A DNA stretch of 64,000 bases from Mycolicibacterium neoaurum ATCC 25795 (GTDB taxonomy: Bacteria > Actinomycetota > Actinomycetes > Mycobacteriales > Mycobacteriaceae), in assembly GCF_000691525.1 (NCBI RefSeq), contig NZ_JMDW01000003.1, forward strand, positions 415,804 through 479,803, in the 5' to 3' direction. Under the pieces are notes generated by a model that saw only the letters and a program-made list of their open reading frames with translations, was not told the origin of the DNA and ran no database searches. Below, piece by piece: positions 51,347-60,940 of this stretch. The stretch's first letter is position 1. Each line of letters begins with the position of its first letter. The translations under genes and the position numbers were made by a program.

Positions 51347-52414
51347 ATGCCCGATCCAGAAACCACCACCACGCTGGTGTTGCCGGCACTCGGCGATCAC
51401 GTCAACGAGGTCACCATCACCCGGTGGCTCAAGAACACCGGCGAACGCTTCGAGCCCGACGAGCCATTGCTCGAAGTGTCCACGGACAAGGTCGAAACCG
51501 AGATACCCGCGCCGGGCGCCGGAACGCTCCTGGAGATCCTGACAGCCGAGAATGAGGTTGTCGAAATCGGGGCGGCGCTGGCCGTTCTGGCCGCATCCGA
51601 AGTCACGGATCCCGTTCCCGCGGCGACCGAGGTGATGCCGGCGCCGTCACCGGTGGTTGTCGATCCGCCACCATCGGTCGCGGTGGAGCCGGCGACGACC
51701 TCTACGGTGCAGAAGCTGCCCCGAATTCGTCAGACGATCGCGCGGCGAATGCTGGAATCACTGCAGACCTCGGCACAGTTGACGACGGTGGTCGAGGTCG
51801 ATGTCACCACCATTGCCCGGCTGCGCTCGCAGGAGAAGGAAGACTTCCACCGACGCGCCGGAGTGAAACTGTCCTTCCTTCCGTTCTTCGTCGCCGCCGC
51901 GGTGGAAGCGCTCGCCGAGCATCCGGTGCTCAACGCCTCACTCGACGCCGACTGCACCGAGATCACCTACCACGCCGACGTGCACCTGGGGATGGCAGTC
52001 GACAGCGACAAAGGGCTGATGGTTCCGGTGCTCCGCGATGCCGCGACCTTGAGTCTTGTGCAACTGGCACAAGGCATTGCCGCGGTCGCGGACCGAGTCC
52101 GGCTCGGCACGATACGACCTGATGATCTGTCCGGCGGCACCTTCACCATCACCAATACCGGCAGCCGAGGCGCCCTGTTCGACACCCCGATCATCAACCA
52201 GCCGCAGTCGGCCATTCTCGGTGTGGGCGCGGTGGTCGACCGGGTGGTCCCGATTCGGCGCGAGGCTCCTGAACTCGAGATCGGTGTGCGGTCCATGGCT
52301 TATCTGTCACTGTCCTATGACCACCGCACCGTCGACGGTGCCGATGCCGCCCGCTATCTGACGGCCGTCAAGGGCCGACTCGAGCGGGGGTTCACCGCCG
52401 ATGACCTCCGGTGA
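51347..52414 (+). CDS. Dihydrolipoamide acyltransferase (E2) without peripheral-subunit-binding domain
   Basis: A 355-residue E2. The lipoyl domain (residues 1-80) has the lipoylated Lys48 in EVSTDKVETEIPAP. A Pro/Ala/Val-rich linker (about 83-122) leads directly into the acyltransferase domain (RIRQTIARRMLESL onward), which ends with the catalytic HRTVDG motif (His326, Asp330). The helical peripheral-subunit-binding domain that normally holds E1 and E3 is absent from the linker. ATG at 51347 follows AAAAGGGACC. It forms a two-gene unit with the AceE-like E1. No E3 gene is nearby, so a housekeeping lipoamide dehydrogenase would have to serve. Confidence 0.9.
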   Translation: MPDPETTTTLVLPALGDHVNEVTITRWLKNTGERFEPDEPLLEVSTDKVETEIPAPGAGTLLEILTAENEVVEIGAALAVLAASEVTDPVPAATEVMPAPSPVVVDPPPSVAVEPATTSTVQKLPRIRQTIARRMLESLQTSAQLTTVVEVDVTTIARLRSQEKEDFHRRAGVKLSFLPFFVAAAVEALAEHPVLNASLDADCTEITYHADVHLGMAVDSDKGLMVPVLRDAATLSLVQLAQGIAAVADRVRLGTIRPDDLSGGTFTITNTGSRGALFDTPIINQPQSAILGVGAVVDRVVPIRREAPELEIGVRSMAYLSLSYDHRTVDGADAARYLTAVKGRLERGFTADDLR

Positions 52415-52456
52415 ACGCACGCATCGACCGATCCCGCGCACTCCTCGACGGTCAGT

Positions 52457-53647
52457 TCAGGTCAGCAATCCCGAGCCCAGCCAGTCGCCCTCGGCCACCC
52501 CGGGCAGCATGGCGAAGGTCGCCGAGCCCACCGTGGTGATCCACTGATTCATCGCGTCGGACTCGGCCAATCGTGCCTGCACGGGAATGAACTGGCGCAC
52601 CGGATCGGCGAGATAGGTGGCGAACACCAGCCCGCTGTCGGTGGTCGCCCCAGCTGGTGGCGGATCGTCGTAGTTGTACGGCCTGCGCAGGAACCGCTCA
52701 TCGTCATTGCGGTGATGTGCCAGCGCGATATGCGAATTCGGTGGGATCACCGGAATTCCGTTGACCCGGGCATCCAGATCGGGTGCATCGTTCTCCCGGG
52801 TTCCGGTCAGGGGCGCCCCGGTGTCCAGCCGGCGGCCCACCGCGAATTCCTTGCTTGCGCGGTCGAGTTCGTCCCAGGTGTCCATCTCGGCGCGCACCCT
52901 GCGCAGTACCAGGATGGTGCCACCGGTGAACCATGGCTGGGCTGTCCCGTCGTCCCATACGTAGCGGTCGAACTCGGCCGGGGTCCGCAGGTTCGCGGTG
53001 CCGTCGACCTGCCCCATCACATTGCGCATCGTCGCCCCGGACGCGTCGGCGCCATGGGCATTGCGGAAACCGCTTTGCCGCCAGCGCTGCACCGTCATGG
53101 CGCGGACGTTCTTGAGTAGTACCCGGCTGGTGTGCGCGACCACCATCGGGTCGTCGGCGCAGATCTGCAACACGATGTCGCCGCCGACGAACCGTGGATC
53201 GAGCCGGTCGGTCCGGAACGGGGGCATGTCGATCGCGGTTGGGGGCCGTTTGTGCGCCAGGCCGATTCGGTCGAACACCGTTGGGCCGAGCCCCACGCTG
53301 ACGGTGAGGCGAGCCGGACGAAGGGCAAGTTCGGGTTCGGTATCGGCCAACGCCGGCCGGCCCTGGGTCAACCGCGCGGCGTCGGCGCTCCACAACCGCA
53401 GGATCGCGGTCAGCGTGTCGCGCGGACCGCGGTGCGGGTCGTCGCGCAGGTCCAGCGCGACGAACAGCGCGTGCGCCTGCGGCGGCGTGTCGATCCCGGC
53501 CTGATGCGCACCGTGAAAGGGCTCGACCGTGCCGCCGAAACCGTCGACCGTCGCCGAATGTGCGGCACTGCACTGGGTCAGGGCGGCACCGGCGGCCAGG
53601 GCGGCGGCGCCTCCGGTGAGGAGGCGCCGCCGGTTGACGTCAACCAT
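52457..53647 (-). CDS. Dye-decolourising (DyP-type) haem peroxidase, Tat-exported, copy 1
   Basis: A 396-residue DyP peroxidase. The twin-arginine signal NRRRLLTGGAAALAAGAALT directs export through Tat. The family GXXDG motif is present as MGQVDGTANLR, with the proximal haem His expected in the FTGGTILVLRR to HIALAHH region. It is the last gene of the block with PCuAC and PepSY genes, and ATG at 53647 overlaps the PCuAC stop by 8 bp. A second DyP (EfeB) is encoded four genes upstream. In this setting it may act in extracytoplasmic metal or oxidant handling; the substrate is unknown. Confidence 0.9.
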   Translation of the reverse strand: MVDVNRRRLLTGGAAALAAGAALTQCSAAHSATVDGFGGTVEPFHGAHQAGIDTPPQAHALFVALDLRDDPHRGPRDTLTAILRLWSADAARLTQGRPALADTEPELALRPARLTVSVGLGPTVFDRIGLAHKRPPTAIDMPPFRTDRLDPRFVGGDIVLQICADDPMVVAHTSRVLLKNVRAMTVQRWRQSGFRNAHGADASGATMRNVMGQVDGTANLRTPAEFDRYVWDDGTAQPWFTGGTILVLRRVRAEMDTWDELDRASKEFAVGRRLDTGAPLTGTRENDAPDLDARVNGIPVIPPNSHIALAHHRNDDERFLRRPYNYDDPPPAGATTDSGLVFATYLADPVRQFIPVQARLAESDAMNQWITTVGSATFAMLPGVAEGDWLGSGLLT

Positions 53648-54125
53648 GGCTGCCGTGGCCGGGTTGGTATTGCTCGTTGGCGCCGGCGAAGTCACGTACC
53701 TGCGCGGTGACCGGCAGCGTCGAACCGTCCTCGAACTTGAGGGTGACGGTGACATCGCTGCCCGGTGACAACGGTCCGGTCAGATCCATCAGCATCACGT
53801 GGTCGCCACCGGGTGTCAGCTCATGGCTGCCGCCCGGGGTGATCACGAATCCACCGGCCTTGGGGCGCATGGTCTTACTGCCCGCCGCACCGGTGACCTC
53901 GTGCAGCTCCACCATGCCTGCCGCAGGCGAGGTGCCCGAGGTGATCCGCACCTCGCTGCTGCCGGTATTGGACAACGTCCCGAACAGCGCGGCCATCCCG
54001 CCGTCGGTTCCGGCGGCCCACTGGTCGGTGACGGTCACGCGCTCGGCCATCGGAGAGTCCTGTGCGGCGGGGGCGCCACACGCCGCCAGCAGCAGGGCCA
54101 CGGCGAGGATGAGCACCTTACGCAT
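53640..54125 (-). CDS. PCuAC-type periplasmic copper chaperone lipoprotein
   Basis: A 161-residue lipoprotein with signal MRKVLILAVALLLAAC ending in a LAAC lipobox. The mature domain is of the PCuAC (DUF461) family, which binds Cu(I) through His and Met residues; the ligand pattern is visible as HEV(T), KTMRPK, SHEL and DHVMLMD. A His-rich end (QPGHGSHG) may add a metal site. PCuAC usually delivers copper to cytochrome oxidase or other cuproproteins. The ATG overlaps the PepSY gene stop by 8 bp and its own stop overlaps the DyP start, so the three are made together. Confidence 0.9.
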   Translation of the reverse strand: MRKVLILAVALLLAACGAPAAQDSPMAERVTVTDQWAAGTDGGMAALFGTLSNTGSSEVRITSGTSPAAGMVELHEVTGAAGSKTMRPKAGGFVITPGGSHELTPGGDHVMLMDLTGPLSPGSDVTVTLKFEDGSTLPVTAQVRDFAGANEQYQPGHGSHG

Positions 54126-55587
54126 CAGCGTTCTCCTTCCGGGACTTGGCCGCTCCCACGAGCACGTCGACCAGGACGAAGCCGGCCAACGAGAGCCCGA
54201 GCAGTGGCAGGAACCACCCGATGGCCGTCGCGGTGATGATGATGGTGCCGATTGCCCACGGCGGCAGTCGTTTCCACGTCCCACGCAATGGTGGTCTGCC
54301 CACTGCCCAACCGGATCCGCGGGTCGGGCGGCGCTGCCACCACATCCGGTATCCGCCGATGATCACGGCGACGAGGGCGACCGCGACACCGAGCAGGATC
54401 AGCTGGTTGGCCAGCCCGAACAGCAGACCCATATGGCCACGGATGCCCCAGTCGGCAAGCATCGCGACCACCGAATAGTCGCGCCAATAGTCGATCTCGC
54501 TGCTGATCGTGTTGGTGGCCGGATCGACCGAGGCCACGTTGGTGGTGAGCCGGTAGGGCTTGTCGAGCTCGGCGACCCGCACCCCGTTGCCCGCCTCGGT
54601 CGGCAGGGCCAGTTCGACGGGCTGGTGGACACCGGCGGTGGCTGCCGCCTGCAGCACGGCCTCGTAGTCGATCGCACCGGCCGGGGCACCGGGGGCATCG
54701 GCCCCGTGCTGACCGTGGCCCGCGTGTTCACCGTGGCCCCCGTGGTCGCCGTGTCCATCGGCGACTGCGGCGGCGGGATGCAGTGTGGTGTCCAGCACCG
54801 GTCGTTTCCAGTCCATGGCCGAGCGCAGCTCGGTGACATGCTCTCCGGCGTAGGTGGACCAGGTGATGCCGGTGGCGGACAGGAAAAGCAGTCCAGCCAG
54901 CAACCAGACACCGGTGGCGCCATGCCAATTCATGGTGCGGGCACGGCCCGTGGTGCTGCGATCGACCCGCAGGATGCGGCCAGGGCGTCCCCGGCGTCGT
55001 TGTGCGGCGGTCTTGGTCAGCCACAGCGCGAGCCCACCGAGGGCCACCACCCACAGCCAGGAGGCGGCCAGCTCGCTGTACACGCGGCCGGGTTCGCCGA
55101 GCTGGAGGTGCCGGTGGAAGCCGTCGAGCCAGGTGCTCACCGGCAGGTAGCCCAGCCAGGTGGCCTCGTCGCCGAGGACACGACCGGTGTAGGGGTCCAC
55201 GAACACCGACCGCAGCAACTCCGGGTCCAGTGCGGGGTCGGCGAACTCCACCCGGGTGGATGCGTCCGCGGCGGCCGGTGGCCGCATGCCGGTCACGGTC
55301 AACGCCGGGAACGCCTGCTGCGCGGCGGCGACCTGTTGGGCCAGCGGCAGTGCCTGCCCGGTCGGGGTGACGGTCAGGATGTCGGCGTAGACGATGCGTT
55401 CGATCGTCGGTGCCATGGCGTAGAGGCCGCCGGTCGTCGCGGCGATCAGGATGAACGGCGCGATCAGGATGCCTGCGTAGAAGTGCAGGCGAACCACGAA
55501 GGGGCGCCAACTTCTTCGGTGGGCGACTGCGGGTGGGGGTGTGGTATCGGTCGGGTCGATATCGACGGTGTCGTCGGGAATGGTCAT
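54118..55587 (-). CDS. PepSY-associated membrane protein with His-rich loop
   Basis: A 489-residue PepSY-TM protein. The first helix follows FVVRLHFYAGILIAPF, and further helices lie near residue 185, 230, 390 and the C-terminus. Extracytoplasmic PepSY regions lie between them. A run rich in Gly, His and Asp (GHGDHGGHGEHAGHGQHG) in the second loop looks like a metal-binding patch. PepSY-TM proteins often accompany siderophore or metal reduction systems. ATG at 55587 begins the conserved part. It overlaps the PCuAC gene by 8 bp, which favours a copper-linked role. Confidence 0.87.
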   Translation of the reverse strand: MTIPDDTVDIDPTDTTPPPAVAHRRSWRPFVVRLHFYAGILIAPFILIAATTGGLYAMAPTIERIVYADILTVTPTGQALPLAQQVAAAQQAFPALTVTGMRPPAAADASTRVEFADPALDPELLRSVFVDPYTGRVLGDEATWLGYLPVSTWLDGFHRHLQLGEPGRVYSELAASWLWVVALGGLALWLTKTAAQRRRGRPGRILRVDRSTTGRARTMNWHGATGVWLLAGLLFLSATGITWSTYAGEHVTELRSAMDWKRPVLDTTLHPAAAVADGHGDHGGHGEHAGHGQHGADAPGAPAGAIDYEAVLQAAATAGVHQPVELALPTEAGNGVRVAELDKPYRLTTNVASVDPATNTISSEIDYWRDYSVVAMLADWGIRGHMGLLFGLANQLILLGVAVALVAVIIGGYRMWWQRRPTRGSGWAVGRPPLRGTWKRLPPWAIGTIIITATAIGWFLPLLGLSLAGFVLVDVLVGAAKSRKENADA

Positions 55588-55641
55588 GACATGCCTTCGG
55601 CTGGAAACGACAGAGGGGGTGTGCGGACGCACGCAGCGCGC

Positions 55642-55663
55642 CGTGACCGGGGAACCGGTCACG
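55642..55663 (-). terminator. Perfect hairpin between membrane-protein gene and PepSY gene
   Basis: Arms CGTGACCGG and CCGGTCACG (9 bp, perfect) enclose a 4-nt loop in the 106-bp gap between two minus-strand genes. No T-run follows on the minus strand, so it may be a weak or Rho-assisted terminator, an mRNA-processing hairpin or a protein site rather than an intrinsic terminator. Confidence 0.5.
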
Positions 55664-55693
55664 GGCGTTTCGATTCGTCGGAGTCGTCGACCG

Positions 55694-56227
55694 TCAGACG
55701 GTCGCGACAGCACCCCTCGGCGGGGCCCGCATGCCGAGACCCGGAGCCAGCAGAACAGATTGCGCGACAACGTTGTCGGTGCGTCGGCGCGCCCGGTGTG
55801 CGGGCGCGGGAGCGTGCGCGGTGGCGAACAAGCGCAGCCAGCACAGCACCGAGGCGCATACGCGGTACAGATGTTCGACGGCGGCGATCGCAATGCCCAG
55901 CAGCACCGCGGCGACCGCGTGTGCGGCGATCATCGCCGGTGTCAGGCCCATGTCGCCGTGGTGCCCGCCGGCGACGGTCAACACGAGGTGGCTCAGCACC
56001 TGGGCGGCACCCAATGCCAGCGCCGGCACGATCACGCCGGCGTAGCGGCCGGCGACGGTGAGGCTGCCCGCGGCGGCACCGGAGGTGGCGCACACCAGCA
56101 GGGCGGCAATCAGGGCCGCACCATGTGGGACGGTGCCGGCCGCCGCAGCGTGTGCACCGACGGTGGTGGCGGCGGCACTGATCCCGACCAGCACGGCGCG
56201 CACCCCGTGCGCGTGTGTGGTCGGCAT
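55694..56227 (-). CDS. Small multi-pass membrane protein, unknown function
   Basis: A 177-residue protein with four or five hydrophobic helices (AVLVGISAAATTVGAHAAAA, AALIAALLVCATSGAAAGSL, VIVPALALGAAQVLSHLVLTV, MIAAHAVAAVLLGIAIAAVEHLY). It has His near helix ends (VLSHLVLTVAGGHHGDM), which is common in membrane proteins next to PepSY and copper genes. It lacks the REGLE motif and is not the EfeU permease. ATG at 56227 (GTG at 56233 possible). It lies 40 bp downstream of efeB on the same strand. I do not recognise the family with confidence. Confidence 0.75.
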   Translation of the reverse strand: MPTTHAHGVRAVLVGISAAATTVGAHAAAAGTVPHGAALIAALLVCATSGAAAGSLTVAGRYAGVIVPALALGAAQVLSHLVLTVAGGHHGDMGLTPAMIAAHAVAAVLLGIAIAAVEHLYRVCASVLCWLRLFATAHAPAPAHRARRRTDNVVAQSVLLAPGLGMRAPPRGAVATV

Positions 56228-56266
56228 GCTCACCAGCGGGACTCTACTACGACGCCTAGTAGGTGC

Positions 56267-57535
56267 TCAGTCGACGAGCGTGTCGCCGAGGAACCGGTCA
56301 CCGCCGGTCACACCGGGAAGGACGAAGAAGAAGCCGCCGCCCACCGGCATGATGTATTCCTCCAGTGGCTCGCCCTTGAGGCGCTCCTGCACCGTCAGGA
56401 AGCCCTTCTGCAGACTGCGCTGGTAGGCCACGAAGGCCAATCCCTGGTCCAGACGCCCGGCGCCGTCGAACCCGCGCGAGTAGTTGAAGCCGCGGCGCAG
56501 GATCAGGTTCTCGTCGGTCTCCGGTGTGCGGGGGTTGGCCAGCCGGATGTGCGCATTGAGCTTGATGCGCAGACCGTCGGGGTCGGCGGCATAGTCCGGG
56601 TCGTCGAATTCGCCGGCCATGCCCAACGGCGCACCGCTGACCTTGGACCGGCCGATCAGCGCCTCCTGCTCGACGAGCTGGGTGCGGTCCCAGAACTCGA
56701 CGAAATTACGGATGATGCGGACCGCCTGATAGCTGCCCCCGACCGTCCACTCCGGTTCGCGGCCGGGGCCGACGTCATCGGGACCCACCCACACGTGGCG
56801 GTCCATCACGGCGGCATCGCTGACATCGAGGTTGGCGGTGCCGTCCTTGAAACCCAGCAGATTGCGCGGGGTGGTCGCCTCCGTGCCGTCATGGGAGGCG
56901 GCCTTGCCCGCGCCGATACCGCGCGCATAGCCGTCGATCATCCATTTGAGCACCAGATCGCTGCGAGTACGCCGCATCAGCTGCCGCAGCGCGAACTGCA
57001 TGGTGTCGTTGTGACCGGACTCGAAGATGATCGAGATGTCCCCGTGCGACAGCTTGGGATCCAGCCGATCGTTGGCCAGGAACGGCATGGTCTCCAGCTC
57101 GCGCGGTTTGCGGTCGGCGAGGCCGAACCGGCCGTCGAACAGTGAGGCGCCCACGCCGACCACGATCGACAGATTGTCCGGGGGCGGGTGTTCGCCGAGG
57201 ATCCCCGAATCCACCGGCGGGTAGGCCGGGTCGCGCTGCTCGGGCGGGCGACCGGCCATCAGACCGCGGATCTCGTCGGTCAGTTCCTGCAGCGTCGATT
57301 TCAGCTGCGCACGATTCTTGGCGTGCACATTGAACGACGCGATCAGACCCTGCTCGGGAATCGGCAGTGCGGTGATACCGGCCTGGTGCGCACCTTCGAA
57401 CTCGACGAACCGCGCCGCGTCGGGCGGGGCGGCCGGTTCCTGGCCACAACCTGCCAGGCCGGCCGCGCCGACAGCCGCCCCGGCGCCCAACGCGCCGGCC
57501 ACGAACCCGCGCCGAGAGATACCCCGGCGACTCAC
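56267..57535 (-). CDS. efeB: Tat-exported DyP-type peroxidase EfeB
   Basis: A 422-residue DyP peroxidase with twin-arginine signal SRRGFVAGALGAGAAVGAAGLAGC. The GXXDG motif reads LGFKDGTANLD. It is immediately downstream of the EfeO/EfeM-type gene, with its GTG start overlapping that gene's stop (GTGA), so it is EfeB of an iron-uptake unit. EfeB is thought to take haem or help oxidise ferrous iron outside the membrane. No EfeU ferrous permease gene is present in this window. It is distinct in sequence from the DyP at 52457-53647. Confidence 0.92.
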   Translation of the reverse strand: MSRRGISRRGFVAGALGAGAAVGAAGLAGCGQEPAAPPDAARFVEFEGAHQAGITALPIPEQGLIASFNVHAKNRAQLKSTLQELTDEIRGLMAGRPPEQRDPAYPPVDSGILGEHPPPDNLSIVVGVGASLFDGRFGLADRKPRELETMPFLANDRLDPKLSHGDISIIFESGHNDTMQFALRQLMRRTRSDLVLKWMIDGYARGIGAGKAASHDGTEATTPRNLLGFKDGTANLDVSDAAVMDRHVWVGPDDVGPGREPEWTVGGSYQAVRIIRNFVEFWDRTQLVEQEALIGRSKVSGAPLGMAGEFDDPDYAADPDGLRIKLNAHIRLANPRTPETDENLILRRGFNYSRGFDGAGRLDQGLAFVAYQRSLQKGFLTVQERLKGEPLEEYIMPVGGGFFFVLPGVTGGDRFLGDTLVD

Positions 57536-58467
57536 TGGAGTTTGAGCACTCCCGAGACCTGGGAGAGGTTCTCCGAGAGGCCCGCGAGTTCAGATTTGAG
57601 CGTGTCGATCACCTCGGGGGTCACCGTGACCTCCGGGCAGCGCGCCGACGGATAGGGGTCGTTCTCGGTGCAGAACAGCACCCAGCCGTCCCCGCGGCGC
57701 AGCGGGCCGAGGGTGTCGTACACCGAGTTGATGCCGGCCTCGATCTTGCCCAGTAGTGCCGGGTCGGCCTGCACGAGAGCGGGATTGAGCTTGCCGATGG
57801 CATCGCGGGCACCCTGCACGTTGGCGTCGAAGTCCCACAGGTCGGTCTTGGCGTACCGATCCTCTTCGCCGGTGATCTTGCCCTCGGAGACCTCTTCGAT
57901 CAGTTCGGCCGCCCCGGTTGCGACATCGACCGGCTTCACCTCGACAGCCGGGAACTGGGCCTTGAGCTCGGCGATATCGGCGTCGAGCTGGTCGGCGAAG
58001 GGCGCGCCACCATCGGTGGTGTTCTTCTCGAAGAGCAGGTATTCCAGTCGGTGCCAACCGGTGAAGCCGGGATCGTCGACACCGGCGAAGTCGTCGACGC
58101 GGGCGTCGATCTTGCCGTCGATCTTTTCGACCAGTCCGGCGATGGGCTCGATGCGCTCCCACGGCGCGCGCGAGGGGGCGTAGGCCTCCTGGGCGGCCTT
58201 GAGGTCACCGGCGCGGACCGCGTCGGTGAACACCTTGACCGCGCCGACGAGCTCGTCGATCTGTGCGGTGGCGTAGGCCTTGTACTCGACGGCGGCCTTC
58301 TCGGTCAGCGGATTCGGGGCCGCTGCCGCCGAACTGCTGGTCGACGCGCCCGAGGTCGGACTACCGCTCGACGTGTCGGTTGCGGTGTTCGAATCACCGT
58401 TCGAACATGCGCTGAGCACGAGTGCGAGCGCGGCGATCGGTAGCTGCCAGGCGAAATGCCGTTTCAT
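57532..58467 (-). CDS. efeO: EfeO/EfeM-type iron-binding lipoprotein (M75/imelysin-like)
   Basis: A 311-residue exported protein. The signal MKRHFAWQLPIAALALVLSAC has a LSAC lipobox, followed by a Ser/Thr/Ala-rich spacer and an imelysin-like M75 domain with the HxxE motif (GWHRLEYLLFE). No cupredoxin domain precedes it, so it is the EfeM-like short form of EfeO. It binds ferrous or ferric iron for transport together with EfeB. ATG at 58467 has an AAGGAGG ribosome-binding site. It is the first gene of the metal block and its promoter is overlapped by an IdeR/DtxR-like box, which predicts iron repression. Confidence 0.92.
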   Translation of the reverse strand: MKRHFAWQLPIAALALVLSACSNGDSNTATDTSSGSPTSGASTSSSAAAAPNPLTEKAAVEYKAYATAQIDELVGAVKVFTDAVRAGDLKAAQEAYAPSRAPWERIEPIAGLVEKIDGKIDARVDDFAGVDDPGFTGWHRLEYLLFEKNTTDGGAPFADQLDADIAELKAQFPAVEVKPVDVATGAAELIEEVSEGKITGEEDRYAKTDLWDFDANVQGARDAIGKLNPALVQADPALLGKIEAGINSVYDTLGPLRRGDGWVLFCTENDPYPSARCPEVTVTPEVIDTLKSELAGLSENLSQVSGVLKLQ

Positions 58468-58507
58468 CGGGCCTCCTTGTGGGACTTCGAGCACAGTACA
58501 TGTTCGA

Positions 58508-58536
58508 GCAGTATTGGGTAGGCATACCTGAGTCAA
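58508..58536 (-). promoter_or_regulatory. Iron-regulated promoter with IdeR/DtxR-like box for the efe block
   Basis: On the minus strand TTGACT (58536-58531) and TACTGC (58513-58508) are 17 bp apart. The box ATTGGGTAGGCATACCTGA, read on the plus strand at 58513-58531, covers the spacer and matches the IdeR consensus TTAGGTTAGGCTAACCTAA at 13 of 19 positions. A repressor bound there would block RNA polymerase. The efeO ATG is about 40 bp downstream. Confidence 0.62.
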
Positions 58537-58636
58537 CGTCGACGACCGACCGACCGTCGCGTTCTCACCGCTACTCTTGACCAGGGGGCGTGAGACTCCG
58601 TTGCGTTGTCACAGCGGGTGGTTTTGAGGGAGTGCT

Positions 58637-59461
58637 TTGTCGGACGTGCGGAGTGGGGCCGGGAGCGTGTCCTCCCCGGCACCGACCCTCGACCCGGAGC
58701 CGCCGGCCCCCGGCCGCTCGATCACGGCATTCTGGCGCGCCCGTTGGGTGCGCGCCGCGTTGGTCCTCGCGGCAGCACTGCTGTTGCTCGCCTCAAGTTG
58801 TTCCTGGCATCGCGGGGAACATATTCCCGACGGGGTGCCGCCGCCGCGCGGTGCCGCCGTCCCCGCCATCGACACCAATGCCGCCGGGCGCCCGGCGGAT
58901 CAGCTGCGGGACTGGGCCGCCGAGCTGGCACCCAAGACGGGCATCCCCGAGCAGGCCCTGCAGGCCTACGCCTATGCCGCCAGGGTGGCCGAGGTGGTCA
59001 ATCCCAAATGCAACCTGGCCTGGCCCACCCTGGCGGGCATCGGCATGGTCGAAAGCCATCACGGCACCTACAACGGTGCGGAGATTGCGCCCAATGGTGA
59101 TGTGCGACCGCCCATTCGGGGTGTCCAGCTCGACGGCACCATGGGCAACATGGAGATCTTGGACACCGATCAGGGGCTGCTCGACGGCGATCCGACGATG
59201 GACAGGGCGATGGGGCCCATGCAGTTCATCCCCGAGACGTGGCGGCTCTACGGCGTCGACGCCAACAACGACGGCGTGATCAGCCCCGACAATTTCGACG
59301 ATGCGGCCCTGTCGGCGGCCGGATACCTGTGCTGGCGGGGCAAGGACCTGTCGACCCCGCGAGGCTGGATGGAGGCACTGCGCGCCTACAACCTGTCCAA
59401 CCTGTACGCGCGCAATGTGCGCGACTGGGCGACCACCTATGCCGATGCATCGACGTCCTAG
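58637..59461 (+). CDS. lpqU: Lytic murein transglycosylase-like membrane protein (LpqU type)
   Basis: A 274-residue protein at the Rv1022 (LpqU) position. A Pro/Ser-rich N-terminus of about 35 residues precedes a hydrophobic segment VRAALVLAAALLLLASSC, which could serve as signal anchor or lipoprotein signal. The extracytoplasmic part has an MltB/SLT-like fold: WPTLAGIGMVESHHGTYNGAEI with the catalytic-type Glu, the MGPMQFIPETWRLYGVDANNDG block and YLCWRGKDLSTP. It should cleave the glycan strand of peptidoglycan. Start TTG at 58637 follows GAGGGAG. Divergent from the efe block. Confidence 0.88.
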   Translation: MSDVRSGAGSVSSPAPTLDPEPPAPGRSITAFWRARWVRAALVLAAALLLLASSCSWHRGEHIPDGVPPPRGAAVPAIDTNAAGRPADQLRDWAAELAPKTGIPEQALQAYAYAARVAEVVNPKCNLAWPTLAGIGMVESHHGTYNGAEIAPNGDVRPPIRGVQLDGTMGNMEILDTDQGLLDGDPTMDRAMGPMQFIPETWRLYGVDANNDGVISPDNFDDAALSAAGYLCWRGKDLSTPRGWMEALRAYNLSNLYARNVRDWATTYADASTS

Positions 59462-59462
59462 A

Positions 59463-59531
59463 TGTCGTCTCGACAGGCCCCTCATTGTCGTCCCGACAGG
59501 GCCCTGATTGTCGTCCCGACAGGCTTCTGAT
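59463..59531 (+). repeat. Three 23-bp tandem repeats, each with a small dyad
   Basis: Units at 59463-59485, 59486-59508 and 59509-59531 share the pattern TGTCGTCYCGACAGG followed by eight variable bases ending in AT. Each contains the inverted repeat TGTCG/CGACA around a 3-nt loop. The array starts two bases after the LpqU stop codon and lies 110 bp ahead of eno. It may form a row of hairpins ending the LpqU message, or binding sites. Confidence 0.85.
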
Positions 59532-59599
59532 TAGGCACGGACACCGCCAACTGCGGCGACCTGGAACACACCGGCGCGACGCAACCCTTAGGCTCTTAA

Positions 59600-60931
<1,332 letters not shown>

Positions 60932-60940
60932 CTTCGGTTC

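Noticed and set aside
50096..52414. 772-codon frame as one fused E1-E2 protein
   Set aside because: Only the last 355 codons encode E2; the upstream extension is out of frame with E1 and reads as shadow sequence.
55694..56227. EfeU ferrous iron permease
   Set aside because: The protein is too short and lacks the REGLE motifs of EfeU/Ftr1.
59463..59531. CRISPR-like array
   Set aside because: The 23-bp units are directly adjacent without spacers and there are no cas genes.
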